From assembly GCF_000805335.1 (NCBI RefSeq), contig NZ_KN708638.1:7166416-7220328 (forward strand): a stretch of 53,913 nucleotides of DNA, written 5' to 3'. Below are positions 35,079 through 44,282 of this stretch, in pieces (position 1 is the stretch's first letter; every line of letters begins with the position of its first letter). The translations under genes were made by a program, and so were the position numbers. The DNA comes from Streptomyces sp. CT34 (GTDB taxonomy: Bacteria > Actinomycetota > Actinomycetes > Streptomycetales > Streptomycetaceae). Below the pieces are notes generated by a model that worked only from the letters and a program-made list of their open reading frames with translations, was not told the DNA's origin and made no database searches.

Positions 35079-36430
35079 GCCTTCACCTCGACCTTCGTCC
35101 TGGCTATGGCCCGCATTCGCAGCCCGCGTGGCGTCAGGATGGTGCCAAGCGCGGGCCGGACGCGACCGTCCGGCACAGGTCGCAGGTCCCACCTGGCGGC
35201 GATAGTGGCCAGGACCAGCGTGGCGAAGATCATGGCGAACTTGTCTCCGATGCACTTCCGGGCCCCACCGCCGAAGGGAATGAACGCATCGCGGGGCGGA
35301 GTCCGCGCGCTGCGCCATCGATCAGGGTCGAATAGGTCGGGGTGCGGGTAGAGATCGGGCCGGTGGTGGATCAGGTAGGGGCTGTAGATGACCGTGGCGT
35401 CAGCGGGGATGGCATGGCCGTCCAGACGCGTGTCGGAGGTGACGGTACGGGTGAACATTCCCACGGGTGGCCACAGTCGCAGCGCCTCTGTGACGACGTT
35501 GCGGGCCAGCTCCAACCTGGGCAGGTCAGCATAGACTGCTGGCCTACCGTCCAGAACTCGGTCAGCCTCGGCGTACAGGCGTTGTCGGATATCGGAGTGG
35601 CTGGCGAGCAGGTGCAGTGCCCAGGACAGGTTGGTCGCGGACGTCTCCGTCCCGCCGACGAAGAACGTGACAACCTGGTCGGTGACTTCGGTGTCCGACA
35701 GGCCCCAGCCGTCGGTCTCGACGTCACGTGTGGACAGCAGCGCGGACAGCAGGTCGCCATGGTCGGCGCCGCTAGCCCGGCGGTCGGCGATGATCCCGTC
35801 GATGGTGCGCCGCAGCCTGGTGAGCGACTGCTGGAAGCGGCGGTTGCCGGGAGTGGGCAACCGTCCCAGCGACGGGGGCCTCAGCGCCCGCCAAGTGAGG
35901 TCGGTCAGAACAGTGGCGAGGTCGCCGACTGTCTGGCGCAGCAGCGGGGATGGGAGGGAATCGGAGAACATAGTGGCGAGGGTGCCCCGTGCTGTCAGCG
36001 CCATCATCTCCGCGCGCACGTCGAGCACCTGGCCGTCCTGCCACGAGCGGGTCACTGCAGCAGCCTGCTCGGCCAAAACGTGGGCATAGCCGGGCAAACG
36101 GCCGGAGTGGAAAACGGGCTGGACCAACCGACGCTGGCGCCGGTGCCGGCTGTGCGGGCAGACGGGCAGACCATCGCCAATCATCTCCTTGAATTGGTCC
36201 ATGAAGGGACCACCCTTGTCGAAGGTCTGGTCCTCGCGCAGTACCTGACGAGTCAGGTCCTGGTCGCACACCACGACGGCCACGAACCCGCCGATACGGA
36301 TGCGGACGAGTCTGCCGTGAGAAGGCAGGGAGGTGAAGAAGGCCAGGGGATCACGCAGTAGCGGCACGAGATGGCCGATCAGGGGCAGCGCACCTGGGGC
36401 TGTAGGGATGGAGTCCATGGGTTTCGTCAT
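35075..36430 (-). CDS. Cytochrome P450 partner of the terpene synthase
   Basis: A 451-residue P450 with all family motifs: VVTFFVGGTETSA in the I-helix, EALRLWPP (ExxR) near residue 323, and FGGGARKCIGDKF around the haem cysteine near residue 398. The proline-rich start (IPTAPGALPLIGHLVPLL) and the FGGGxRxCIG loop resemble terpene-oxidising P450s such as the pentalenene oxidase group and eukaryotic-type class II relatives. It is first in the pair and translationally coupled to the cyclase, so it most likely oxidises that terpene. The ATG at 36430 has CGGAG seven bases upstream. Electron donors are not encoded nearby. Confidence 0.94.
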   Translation of the reverse strand: MTKPMDSIPTAPGALPLIGHLVPLLRDPLAFFTSLPSHGRLVRIRIGGFVAVVVCDQDLTRQVLREDQTFDKGGPFMDQFKEMIGDGLPVCPHSRHRRQRRLVQPVFHSGRLPGYAHVLAEQAAAVTRSWQDGQVLDVRAEMMALTARGTLATMFSDSLPSPLLRQTVGDLATVLTDLTWRALRPPSLGRLPTPGNRRFQQSLTRLRRTIDGIIADRRASGADHGDLLSALLSTRDVETDGWGLSDTEVTDQVVTFFVGGTETSATNLSWALHLLASHSDIRQRLYAEADRVLDGRPAVYADLPRLELARNVVTEALRLWPPVGMFTRTVTSDTRLDGHAIPADATVIYSPYLIHHRPDLYPHPDLFDPDRWRSARTPPRDAFIPFGGGARKCIGDKFAMIFATLVLATIAARWDLRPVPDGRVRPALGTILTPRGLRMRAIARTKVEVKA

Positions 36431-36684
36431 GACTGCTCCGGATGGTCGCCATAATTGGGGGACGTAGACCTGTTGGCCGGTGCCGATACAGAAGCCAGGC
36501 GGGGCGACCGTCCGGGCGTAAACCGGGCGCTAGCCTGGTGCGTCGGGCATGGAGCCCCGCCGCTCGACAACGTCTGCAGCGAGCAAACGCGACAGGACAC
36601 CGGCATGTTGCACTGCGGCGGAACTCGGAAGAACCGGCCGGGGCCGCCCACTCGGTTCCGCACACGACCGTGCGTCAACTCGTC

Positions 36685-37236
36685 CTAGTTGTAGGCAGGT
36701 CCGCGGCACAGACGGTGACTTGGCGCCAGGGCAGCAAGACCGGCGCAGCGCTGGCGCCCTCGACGTCTTTCGGCAGGGTCACCGCCGCGGGATCGTCTGC
36801 GTTCGCAATAGTTACGCTCCCGCCACGCGTCGGACATTCCTTCCTGGGCGCGGGAACAGTGATCGAGCCAGACATGGGCGAGGGGGAAGGTCGGCTGCAC
36901 CAGCGTGGAGTCGGGACTGCGGTGGGCCGTCGCCGCCATCTCGCGGCAGATCGCGTATGGGCCGACCGGATCCGTACCGAGGTGGCCATCGAACAGGTCG
37001 TCGAAGAAAAAGAAGAAGCTCTGTCCCTGGACGCCCAGGATCAGATCGTCACCCACCGCGTCCGGGTAGAACCGTGCGGCGAGGTCGGCCGGGTTCCAGC
37101 CGAGGTACCTGGCCTGGTGATCGGTGCTGGTGAGCAGGCCGGCGGAGGTCAGCCACTCGAGGTTGCGGATCCGGGCCGTCTCCAGGTCCGGGCTGATGCG
37201 CGGAGCGAAGGTCATGTCGAGTTCGATGTCCGGCAT
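36685..37236 (-). pseudogene. Terpene synthase truncated after about 143 residues
   Basis: The first ~143 residues are an ordinary terpene synthase N-terminal half: LEWLTSAGLL, RFYPDA, and a perfect metal motif FFFDDLFDGHLG near residue 78, up to GMSDAWRERN. The frame then changes into unrelated Arg-rich sequence and stops at 36685, so the NDxxSxxxE motif and the C-terminal half of the active site are missing. In the overlapping frame a peptide rich in AVTLP and VLLPWRQVT runs to a stop at 36675, which suggests that the DNA after the breakpoint comes from another gene. The start is strong (GGAGGA, ATG at 37236). It cannot be an active cyclase as it stands. Confidence 0.85.
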
Positions 37237-37562
37237 GGGCGTCCTCCGACGGTGTCCTGCATGATGAGGCTCTTCATGCCAAACACGCGAATGCCGGGGT
37301 GGATCGCCAAGTCCCCTACGCGCACGGTGCGTTTATTGGTGCCGACATGACAGAGCTTCTTGCTGGCCTGGCAGAGCATCTGGCGCATGCGCCCCCTGCT
37401 CTGGGCATGCGGGGGCGCTTATCGGCTGCGAGTTCCAGCCCTTGACCTCGTGGTTTACCTCTCGGGAACAAAAGCTGTTGATGACTGTAGCGGCGGGCGA
37501 GGGACCTGAACAGGGCGCCGGTATATGACCTGCATCCTCCCCCCGGCGCCCGGCGACGCCCG
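37237..37562. other. Intergenic region with terminator-like hairpin
   Basis: Apart from the hairpin at 37389-37418 I see no gene here. The promoter of the truncated terpene synthase gene should lie just right of 37236. Confidence 0.4.
37389..37418 (-). terminator. 8-bp hairpin after the squalene/phytoene synthase-like gene
   Basis: GCGCCCCC (37389-37396), a 14-base loop, and GGGGGCGC (37411-37418). It lies 145 bases past the stop on the minus strand. GCATGCG flanks both arms. Confidence 0.5.
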
Positions 37563-38492
37563 TTAGAGATCCTCGGTGGGGGAGTGCCGGAATCGGCGCG
37601 CGTGGCCGTATTCGCGCAGGAGGATCCGCAGCACGGTGGTGACGGGAGGGCGGGCCGAGGCGGTCAGGAGGGCGGGGCCCTTGGCCAAGGCTGCGTCCGC
37701 GGTGGCCGTTTCGAGGGTGATCAGGGCCCGGGCGAAGGGGCGGTTGGTGGGTGGCAGGAGTGTGGTCACGTGGTGGCTGTCGGTCAGGTCGGTGCGGGCC
37801 TGTTGGAGGAGATGGCGCAGCAGGGCGCGGACTTCGGGGGTGTCCTGGGCGCGTTCGAGGTCGGTGCGGGTCACGCCGTGGTGCAGCAGGGTTTCCTGAG
37901 GGATTGACAGGCGGCCTTCGGCCAGGTCCTCGGCGAGGTCGTTGACGAAGTCGAGGCGCTGGCTGCCGTCGATGTGGGTGCGGCAGGCGGCGCGGTAGCC
38001 GGGCGGTTCCTCGCCGGGGGTGAGCAGGCAGGCGACCAGGAGGAAGGCGGGCAGGGAGTAGTCGTCGAGATAGCGCTGGTAGTCCGACTCCGTGGTGAAG
38101 CCGGTGAATTCGAGGTCGGTGGGGGCGGTGGAGAGGAAGTCCGCTACGTGGCACGGGAGTTGGGGGTGGTGGGCGCAGGCGTGGAGGAGGGGGCGGATCA
38201 CGGGGTGGTCGGCGGTGCCGCTGGCGAGGGCCTTGCGTACCGCCTCCTCCCATGCCGTGTAGGCGTCGCGGCGCTCGGCCACGGGGCCGTGGTCGAGGAG
38301 GTTGTCGGTGTGGTGCATGAAGGCCACGGCGGCGATCACGTGGGGGACCAGGGGGCGTGGGAGGAGCAGCCGGACCGCGACGTACGACGCGCGTCGGTAT
38401 CGGGCCACCAGCGAGCGCTGCCGGGTGAAGTCCTCGCGCAGCTGTGGGTCATGGACGCCTGCCGCATCCAGCATGGTGGTCCACGTACTCAT
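37563..38492 (-). CDS. Squalene/phytoene synthase family protein
   Basis: A 309-residue head-to-head prenyl synthase-like protein. The first acidic motif reads HTDNLLDHG near residue 65, and the second reads DFVNDLAEDLAEGRLSIP near 175, the counterpart of DxxxDxxED in squalene and phytoene synthases. The first motif has Thr in place of the first Asp of DDxxD, so activity may differ from a standard phytoene synthase. The ATG at 38492 has AGGAGG ten bases upstream; the open frame beyond it is not coding. No carotenoid desaturase or squalene cyclase gene is nearby, so the product is unknown. Confidence 0.88.
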   Translation of the reverse strand: MSTWTTMLDAAGVHDPQLREDFTRQRSLVARYRRASYVAVRLLLPRPLVPHVIAAVAFMHHTDNLLDHGPVAERRDAYTAWEEAVRKALASGTADHPVIRPLLHACAHHPQLPCHVADFLSTAPTDLEFTGFTTESDYQRYLDDYSLPAFLLVACLLTPGEEPPGYRAACRTHIDGSQRLDFVNDLAEDLAEGRLSIPQETLLHHGVTRTDLERAQDTPEVRALLRHLLQQARTDLTDSHHVTTLLPPTNRPFARALITLETATADAALAKGPALLTASARPPVTTVLRILLREYGHARRFRHSPTEDL

Positions 38493-38622
38493 CGGGTCGT
38501 TCCTCCTGGGGTGTGGGTGGTGCCGCCGGGGAGTGGACCGGGAGCGTACCGGCGCCGATGATCCCATCCGGGGCGGGGGACGTCCGCAGCAGGGCCGACG
38601 GCGACCGGACGCGACCGCCGCC

Positions 38623-39891
38623 TCACACCCGCCCATGCGCCCGTTGCGCCCGCCGGGAGAGGGAGTCGATGACCACGGCGACCAGCAGCACCCCGCCGGT
38701 GATCATGTACTGGACGGCGGGCTCGACGCCCATCAGCGCCACGCCGGAGGCGATGGACTGGATGACCAGGACGCCCAGCAGCGCCGACCAGGTGCGGCCC
38801 CGGCCGCCGAAGAGGCTGGGGCCGCCGATGACCGCGGCGGCGATGGCGTCCATCAGCAGGTTGCCGGCGCCGGACGTCTGGGTGGCCGAGGTGACGCGGG
38901 AGGCCAGGAACAGACCGCCGATCGCGGCCATCGTCCCGGAGACCATGAAGACGGAGATCCGCACCAGGTCCACGCGGAGACCGGTACGGCGGGCGGCCTC
39001 GACGCTGCCGCCGAGCGCGAAGATCATCCGTCCGTAGCGGGTGCGGAGCAGGACGTGGTCCAGACCGACGAGGAAGACGAGGAAGATCAGCAGGGCCAGG
39101 GGCAGCCCCTCGAACTGGTTGAGGGCATAGGCCGCCGCCAGGGAGATCACCGCGATGACGCCGGTGCGCAGGATGATCTCGCGCAGCGAGCGGGTCGGCA
39201 CCCCGGCGGCTCGTCGGCGCCGTACGTCGCGGTAGGACGCCAGGAAGTAGCCGGCGGTGCCGAGGGCCGCCAGGCCGTACGCGACGGCGACATGGCTGAA
39301 GTAGTAGCCGGTCAGCATGGCGACCAGGCCCTTGTCGTCGAGGTTGATGGTGCCGCTCGCGCCCAGCAGGTAGAGCATCAGACCGTTCCAGCCGAGCAGG
39401 CCGGCGAGGGTGACCACGAAGGCGGGCACCCCGACCTTGGCGAAGAAGAACCCGTGGATCGCGCCGATCGCGGTGCCGCCGAGCACCGTGAGCAGCACCG
39501 CCGGGCCTTCCGGCAAGCCCTCGTTCACGTTGAGCACCGCGAACGCCGCCGCGGCCAGGCCGCTCACCGAGCCGACCGACAGATCGATCTCACCGAGCAG
39601 CAGCACGAAGACGACGCCCGTCGAGATCATGCCGATACCGACGATGTCCACGCTCAGGGCGGACAGGTTGCGCGGTGAGAGGAAGTTCCCGTTGAGGCTC
39701 TGGAAGATGATCCACACCACCACCAGGCCCAGGACGACCGGGACCGCGCCGAGTTCGCCGCTGTGGAATCTGCGGGAGAGCGCCTGGAGCGGATTCTGCA
39801 CGCGCTGCCCGGACGGGGGCCGGCGGTCCGGGCCGGCCGCCCGGTTCCGGCGCAGCGGCAGTGGCAGCGGCCGTGTCCATGGCCGGCTCAT
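38623..39891 (-). CDS. Sugar ABC transporter permease (XylH/RbsC-like)
   Basis: A 422-residue polytopic permease of the BPD_transp_2 family with about ten hydrophobic segments. The family block GEIDLSVGSVSGLAAA lies near residue 102 and GGRGRTW near 365, typical of ribose/xylose importers. About 45 basic residues precede the first membrane helix. Its start overlaps the ATPase stop by four bases (ATGA), and it is the last gene of the binding protein-ATPase-permease unit. Pentose or a related polyol is the likely cargo, inferred from the family. Confidence 0.93.
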   Translation of the reverse strand: MSRPWTRPLPLPLRRNRAAGPDRRPPSGQRVQNPLQALSRRFHSGELGAVPVVLGLVVVWIIFQSLNGNFLSPRNLSALSVDIVGIGMISTGVVFVLLLGEIDLSVGSVSGLAAAAFAVLNVNEGLPEGPAVLLTVLGGTAIGAIHGFFFAKVGVPAFVVTLAGLLGWNGLMLYLLGASGTINLDDKGLVAMLTGYYFSHVAVAYGLAALGTAGYFLASYRDVRRRRAAGVPTRSLREIILRTGVIAVISLAAAYALNQFEGLPLALLIFLVFLVGLDHVLLRTRYGRMIFALGGSVEAARRTGLRVDLVRISVFMVSGTMAAIGGLFLASRVTSATQTSGAGNLLMDAIAAAVIGGPSLFGGRGRTWSALLGVLVIQSIASGVALMGVEPAVQYMITGGVLLVAVVIDSLSRRAQRAHGRV

Positions 39892-40667
39892 CGCTCCACT
39901 TCCCAGCCGGGTGCCTTGCGGCGGGTCACCGCGTTGTCGGTGGCTCCGGTGATGGAGGAGATGATCTGTTCCTGGGACGTGGTCATGACGTTGAAGAAAC
40001 CGTTGTTGCGGCCCAGCCGCAGTACCGCGATCCAGTCCGCGACGGCCTTGACGTCCCCCAGGTTGTGGCTGATCAGCAGTACGCCGAGGCCGCGTTCGCG
40101 CAGCTGGTCCACGAGGTCGAGGACCTGCGCGGTCTGCTCGATGCCCAGGGACGCGGTGGGCTCGTCCAGCAGTACCATCCGCGGCTCGCCGAGCAGCGAG
40201 CGGGCGATCGCGACGGTCTGCCGCTGGCCGCCGGAGAGCGAGGCGACCGGGAGGCGCACACTGGGCATCCGGATGGCGAGGGTGTCGAGCAGTTCCAGGG
40301 TGCGGCGTTCCATCTCCACCTCGTCCAGCACGCCGGCCCGGCAGATCTCGCGGCCGAGGAAGAGGTTGCCGACCACATCGAGGTTGTCGCACAGCGCGAG
40401 GTCCTGGTAGACGGTGGCGATGCCCAGTTCCCGGGCGTCGTGCGGCCGGGTGATCTGGACCGGCCGGCCGTCCCACTCGATGACGCCCGCATCGGCCGCG
40501 TCGACCCCGGCGATCACCTTGATCAGGGTGGACTTGCCCGCGCCGTTGTCGCCCACCAGCGCGACGACCTCCCCGGCGCGGACCTCCAACTCGACGTCCG
40601 CGAGGGCCTGGACGGCGCCGAATCGTTTGAAGATGCCGCGCAGCGCCAGCAGTTGCGGAGCTGCCAT
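39888..40667 (-). CDS. Sugar ABC transporter ATPase, single-domain
   Basis: A 259-residue ATPase with Walker A GDNGAGKST, Q-loop VYQDLALCDNL, signature LSGGQRQ and Walker B MVLLDEPTASLG. Carbohydrate importers of the CUT2 class usually have a fused double ATPase of about 500 residues; this one has a single domain, so it should act as a homodimer, as in fructose (FrcA-like) systems. The ATG at 40667 has AAGGCAGG upstream; the frame continues open through the whole binding-protein gene and is spurious there. It starts 11 bases after the binding-protein stop. Confidence 0.95.
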   Translation of the reverse strand: MAAPQLLALRGIFKRFGAVQALADVELEVRAGEVVALVGDNGAGKSTLIKVIAGVDAADAGVIEWDGRPVQITRPHDARELGIATVYQDLALCDNLDVVGNLFLGREICRAGVLDEVEMERRTLELLDTLAIRMPSVRLPVASLSGGQRQTVAIARSLLGEPRMVLLDEPTASLGIEQTAQVLDLVDQLRERGLGVLLISHNLGDVKAVADWIAVLRLGRNNGFFNVMTTSQEQIISSITGATDNAVTRRKAPGWEVER

Positions 40668-40678
40668 GGTTGCCTGCC

Positions 40679-41779
40679 TTACCTGGTGAGACCCGCCTTC
40701 GCACAGGCGGCCGCGTACTTGGGGATGCAGATCTGGGCGACGGTGTACATACCGTCCTTGACCACGGTGTTCTCGATGTCGTGGACGGTCACCGCCACCG
40801 GGGCGAGCAGCACCGCCGGTATGCCGTGGGTGGTGGGGCTGTCGACGCGGTGGGTGGCCATGCCGCCGAGGCCCCGGCCGCGGGCCAGCGTGACGGCCAT
40901 GGCGGCGGCGGTGTCGGCCTCGGGCGCGAAGGGTTTGAGGACGGTCATGTACTGCTCGCCGGTGACGAGCCGCTGTATGGCGGCGAGTTCGGCGTCCTGG
41001 CCGGTGATCGGGGGCAGCGGACTGATCTTCGCGGCCTTGAGGGCGGCGATGATGCCCGAGGCGAGGCCGTCGTTGGCGGAGTAGACGCCGTCGATCTGCC
41101 GGGGGCCGAGGGCCGAGATGGCGGCGGCCATGTTGCTGTTGGCCGCCTCCGGCCGCCAGCCGGCGGTGTCGTACGACTTCTCGATCCGCACCCTGCCCCG
41201 GAGCACGGACAGCGCGCCCTGTTTGAACCAGGCGGAGTTGGGGTCGGTGGCCGCGCCGTTCATCATGACGATCCGGCCGCCGTGCGCCCTGGCGCCGAGC
41301 GCCGTCAGCAGCGCCTCGCCCTGGAGCCGGCCGACCTGCGCGCCGTCGAAGGAGACGTAACCCGCTATCGGCCCCTCCACGAGGCGGTCGTAGGCGACGA
41401 TCCGGATGCCGACCCGGTGTGCGTTCTCGACCGGGGCGCGCAGCGACTTGGTGTCGACGGCGTCGAGGATCAGCACATCCACCTGCTTGGTGATCATCGC
41501 GTCCATCTGCTCCTGCTGGGTGGCCACTTCGTGCTGCGCGCTGACGGTCTCCACCTGGCACTCCCGGCACAGCTGATGGATCCTCCGCTCGATCAGGGGC
41601 TTGTCGAAGTGGTAGAAGCGCGAGGTGTTGTCGGGGAGCAGCACACCGATGTGCGGTGGCCCGCCCGCGGCCCCGCCCGGCGTATGCGCTCCGGGGGCCT
41701 CGCCGCAGGCCACCGGGACCGCCACCAGGCACAGCCCGGCCAGGGCGGCGACCGCAGCGCGCCGGCGCGTTCGCTCCAT
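40679..41779 (-). CDS. Sugar-binding lipoprotein of the ABC importer
   Basis: A 366-residue periplasmic-binding-protein type 1 protein. The N-terminus has a signal with LCLVAVPVACGEAPG, whose Cys is the expected lipidation site, though the -3 residue is Pro rather than Leu. The domain begins HIGVLLPDNTSRFYHFD and contains VDVLILDAVDTKSL and GVYSANDGLASG, typical of xylose/ribose-binding proteins. The ATG at 41779 has GAGGAGG five bases upstream. It begins 10 bases after the regulator gene on the same strand, so all four genes are probably one transcript. Confidence 0.93.
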   Translation of the reverse strand: MERTRRRAAVAALAGLCLVAVPVACGEAPGAHTPGGAAGGPPHIGVLLPDNTSRFYHFDKPLIERRIHQLCRECQVETVSAQHEVATQQEQMDAMITKQVDVLILDAVDTKSLRAPVENAHRVGIRIVAYDRLVEGPIAGYVSFDGAQVGRLQGEALLTALGARAHGGRIVMMNGAATDPNSAWFKQGALSVLRGRVRIEKSYDTAGWRPEAANSNMAAAISALGPRQIDGVYSANDGLASGIIAALKAAKISPLPPITGQDAELAAIQRLVTGEQYMTVLKPFAPEADTAAAMAVTLARGRGLGGMATHRVDSPTTHGIPAVLLAPVAVTVHDIENTVVKDGMYTVAQICIPKYAAACAKAGLTR

Positions 41780-41789
41780 GGGGACCTCC

Positions 41790-44282
41790 TCACGCTCCCG
41801 TCCGGCCGATCCGTTCGTCCGAGTGCAGGCAGATCTCGCTCCAGACCTGCTTGCCGCCGCTGAGCGGTACCGAGCCCCAGGTCTCCGACATCGCCTCGAC
41901 CAGCAGCAGCCCCCGGCCACCGGTCGCCTCCCAGTCGACGCTGACCGGCTTGACCGGGGCCCGGGGCGAGGCGTCGTTCACGGCGATCCGCAGCCGGCCG
42001 GCGACCAGCGTCAGATCCAGCTTCACCTCGCCCTGGGTGTGGGCGATGGCGTTGGTGACCAGTTCGGAGACCACCAGCAGCGCCACGTCCAGCTCCTCGG
42101 TCACGCCCCAGGTGCGCAGCATGCGTCCGGTGAAGCGGCGGGCGTGCATGACCGCGTCGGGGAGCCGCCACACCGCCCAGTGGGCCCGGGTCGGGCGGAC
42201 CCGCATCCCGTCGTAGCGCAGGACCAGCACCGCCACGTCGTCGTCGCGCCGCTTGCCGCTGCCGACCAGGGCGTCGGCGAGCCGCCCGGCATCGGCGGGG
42301 TCGGCCGCACCGAGCACCGCACGGACCCGGCGGAGCCCTTCTTCCAGGGGGAGGCTGGCCGACTCGGCCAGGCCGTCGGTGAGCAGCACCAGTACCGTGC
42401 CGGGGGCCAGCCCGGCCTCGGTCAGCGGGAATTCGGCCTCCTCGGACACGCCCAGCGGCGGCCCGCCCTCGATCGGCAACTCCTCCGTACTGCCGTCCGG
42501 ATACCGCAGCAGCGGCGGCAGATGCCCGGCCCGGACGAACCAGGCGATGCCCTCCTCCATGTCCAGGTCGACATAGCAGCAGGTGGCGAAGAGGTCGGTC
42601 TCCATGCCGAGGAGGAGCCGGTTGGCGTGCGCGATCACCACGTCGGGCGGATGCCCCTCCACCGCGTAGGCCCGGATGGCCGTCCGCATCTGGCCCATGA
42701 TCGTCGCGGCGCCCGCGCTGTGTCCCTCCACATCGCCGATGACCAGCGCCACATGGCTGTCGGAGAGCGGAATCACGTCGTACCAGTCGCCGCCCAGCTC
42801 CAGCCCCCTCGTGGCGGGGAGATAGCGGACCTCGGCCACCCCGCCGGCCAGTTCCGGCAACTTGCGGGGCAGCAGACTGCGCTGGAGCATCGTGCCGAGC
42901 TCGTGCCAGGCGTCCTGCGCGTGCGCCCGCACCAGTGCCTGCCCCACCAGACCGGCGGTCGCCGTCAGCAGCGACCGCTCCTCCGGCGAGAACCGGTGCT
43001 CCGCGTCCCACCCGATCAGGCAGACGCCCACGATCCGGCCCTCGGCCGGCAGCGGCAGTACGGCAAGGCCGCCCGGCCCGATACCCGCCAGGCCTGGTTC
43101 GAGATCCGCGCCCGGCGGCCACACGGCCACATGCCCGCCCAGGAGCACGCCCTCCAGCGTCGGCAGTCCGTGGCACGAGATGTCCGGCCACTCCGACCGC
43201 CATGCGGACTGCCATGACGCCGGCCACGCCCCGGGCGTCGGCGGGTCGAGTACGGCCACCACCAGCCGGTCGGCCTCCAGTTCCGCCACCGCGATCCGGT
43301 CGGCGGACAGCGGCGCACGGAGCGTCGCGACCACGGCCCGGCTGACGTCCCGGATGGTCGCCGCGTTCGCCAACGCCGCCGACAGCCGCTGCACGATGGA
43401 GACCTCGTCGGCGCTGGGCCGCAGATACGAGGCGTCCGCGACGACTCCCAGCATCCGCTCCGGCGCACCGTCCGCCCCGATCAGCACCCGGCAGCGCAGA
43501 CTCAGCCAGCGCAGCTCACCGTTGGGCCGGCGGATACGGAACGACAGCTGCTGCCCGGCGACCGGCACCCCGCCCGGCTCCACGATCGCCAGCAGCGCCG
43601 GCACGTCGTCCGGGGCGGTCCGCTCCAGCAGGGTCTCCAACCGCCCGTCGAAGTCCTGCCGGGCGATGCCGAACAGCTCCAGCACCTGGGCGTCCGCGTC
43701 CATCCGCCCGGTGTGCAGCGTCAGGCTGAACGCACCGCCGCGCAGGGTGTCCAGCCCCGGACCCAGCAGCGAACGGCGCTCCGTGCGCGCCATCGTCCGC
43801 GCCGCGACCGCCTCCAGCCCCGCCGCCACCTGGTCGGCGTGCAGCTCCAGCAGATGACGGCGGTCGGCGTCGAAGGCGTCCACCGCCTGGTCCACCACGA
43901 CCAGGCAGCCCAGCCGTCTGGTGGCCCCGGCCAGCGGCAGCACCCCGGCCGAGCCGGTGGCCGGCGGCGCCCCGGAACGGCGCTCTTCGCCGCCGTCGTC
44001 CGGGGGAGGAGCGGCGTCCTTCCCGGTGAGCTCCGCCGGTCTGGGCCACTGGGGGAGTCCGGTGCGGAAGGCCCGGGCGACCGGGGAGTCACCGGACAGC
44101 GGGTAGCTCGCCGGCAGACCGAAAGAGCCCCTGGAGCCGCCGACCATCTCGGCCAGCTGGAGATCGTCGTGCCCTTCGGCCGGCACGTAGACCGCGGTCA
44201 GCTCAGCCCCGGAAGCCCCAAGGACCCGCGCGGTCACTTCCTGCACCGCCTCCGTACGGGGGAAGCCGTCGTCGTAAGCCAC
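41790..44282 (-). CDS. PAS/GAF/SpoIIE phosphatase/HATPase regulator
   Basis: An 830-residue cytoplasmic signalling protein. The order is a GAF-like N-terminal domain (about 10-170), a PAS domain (about 190-300, with RIRRPNGELRWLSLRCR), a second GAF domain (about 310-460), a PP2C-type SpoIIE phosphatase (about 475-690, with GGDWYDVI, GDVEGHSAGAATIMGQ and LLTDGL) and a C-terminal HATPase domain (SELVTNAIAHTQ and GRGLLLVEAMS). Proteins of this build control anti-anti-sigma factors in Streptomyces, the kinase-like domain acting as anti-sigma factor. Here the gene is only 10 bases from a sugar-binding protein gene, unusual company. The start is GTG at 44282 and its ribosome site is poor, so an internal start is possible. 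Confidence 0.92.
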   Translation of the reverse strand: MAYDDGFPRTEAVQEVTARVLGASGAELTAVYVPAEGHDDLQLAEMVGGSRGSFGLPASYPLSGDSPVARAFRTGLPQWPRPAELTGKDAAPPPDDGGEERRSGAPPATGSAGVLPLAGATRRLGCLVVVDQAVDAFDADRRHLLELHADQVAAGLEAVAARTMARTERRSLLGPGLDTLRGGAFSLTLHTGRMDADAQVLELFGIARQDFDGRLETLLERTAPDDVPALLAIVEPGGVPVAGQQLSFRIRRPNGELRWLSLRCRVLIGADGAPERMLGVVADASYLRPSADEVSIVQRLSAALANAATIRDVSRAVVATLRAPLSADRIAVAELEADRLVVAVLDPPTPGAWPASWQSAWRSEWPDISCHGLPTLEGVLLGGHVAVWPPGADLEPGLAGIGPGGLAVLPLPAEGRIVGVCLIGWDAEHRFSPEERSLLTATAGLVGQALVRAHAQDAWHELGTMLQRSLLPRKLPELAGGVAEVRYLPATRGLELGGDWYDVIPLSDSHVALVIGDVEGHSAGAATIMGQMRTAIRAYAVEGHPPDVVIAHANRLLLGMETDLFATCCYVDLDMEEGIAWFVRAGHLPPLLRYPDGSTEELPIEGGPPLGVSEEAEFPLTEAGLAPGTVLVLLTDGLAESASLPLEEGLRRVRAVLGAADPADAGRLADALVGSGKRRDDDVAVLVLRYDGMRVRPTRAHWAVWRLPDAVMHARRFTGRMLRTWGVTEELDVALLVVSELVTNAIAHTQGEVKLDLTLVAGRLRIAVNDASPRAPVKPVSVDWEATGGRGLLLVEAMSETWGSVPLSGGKQVWSEICLHSDERIGRTGA

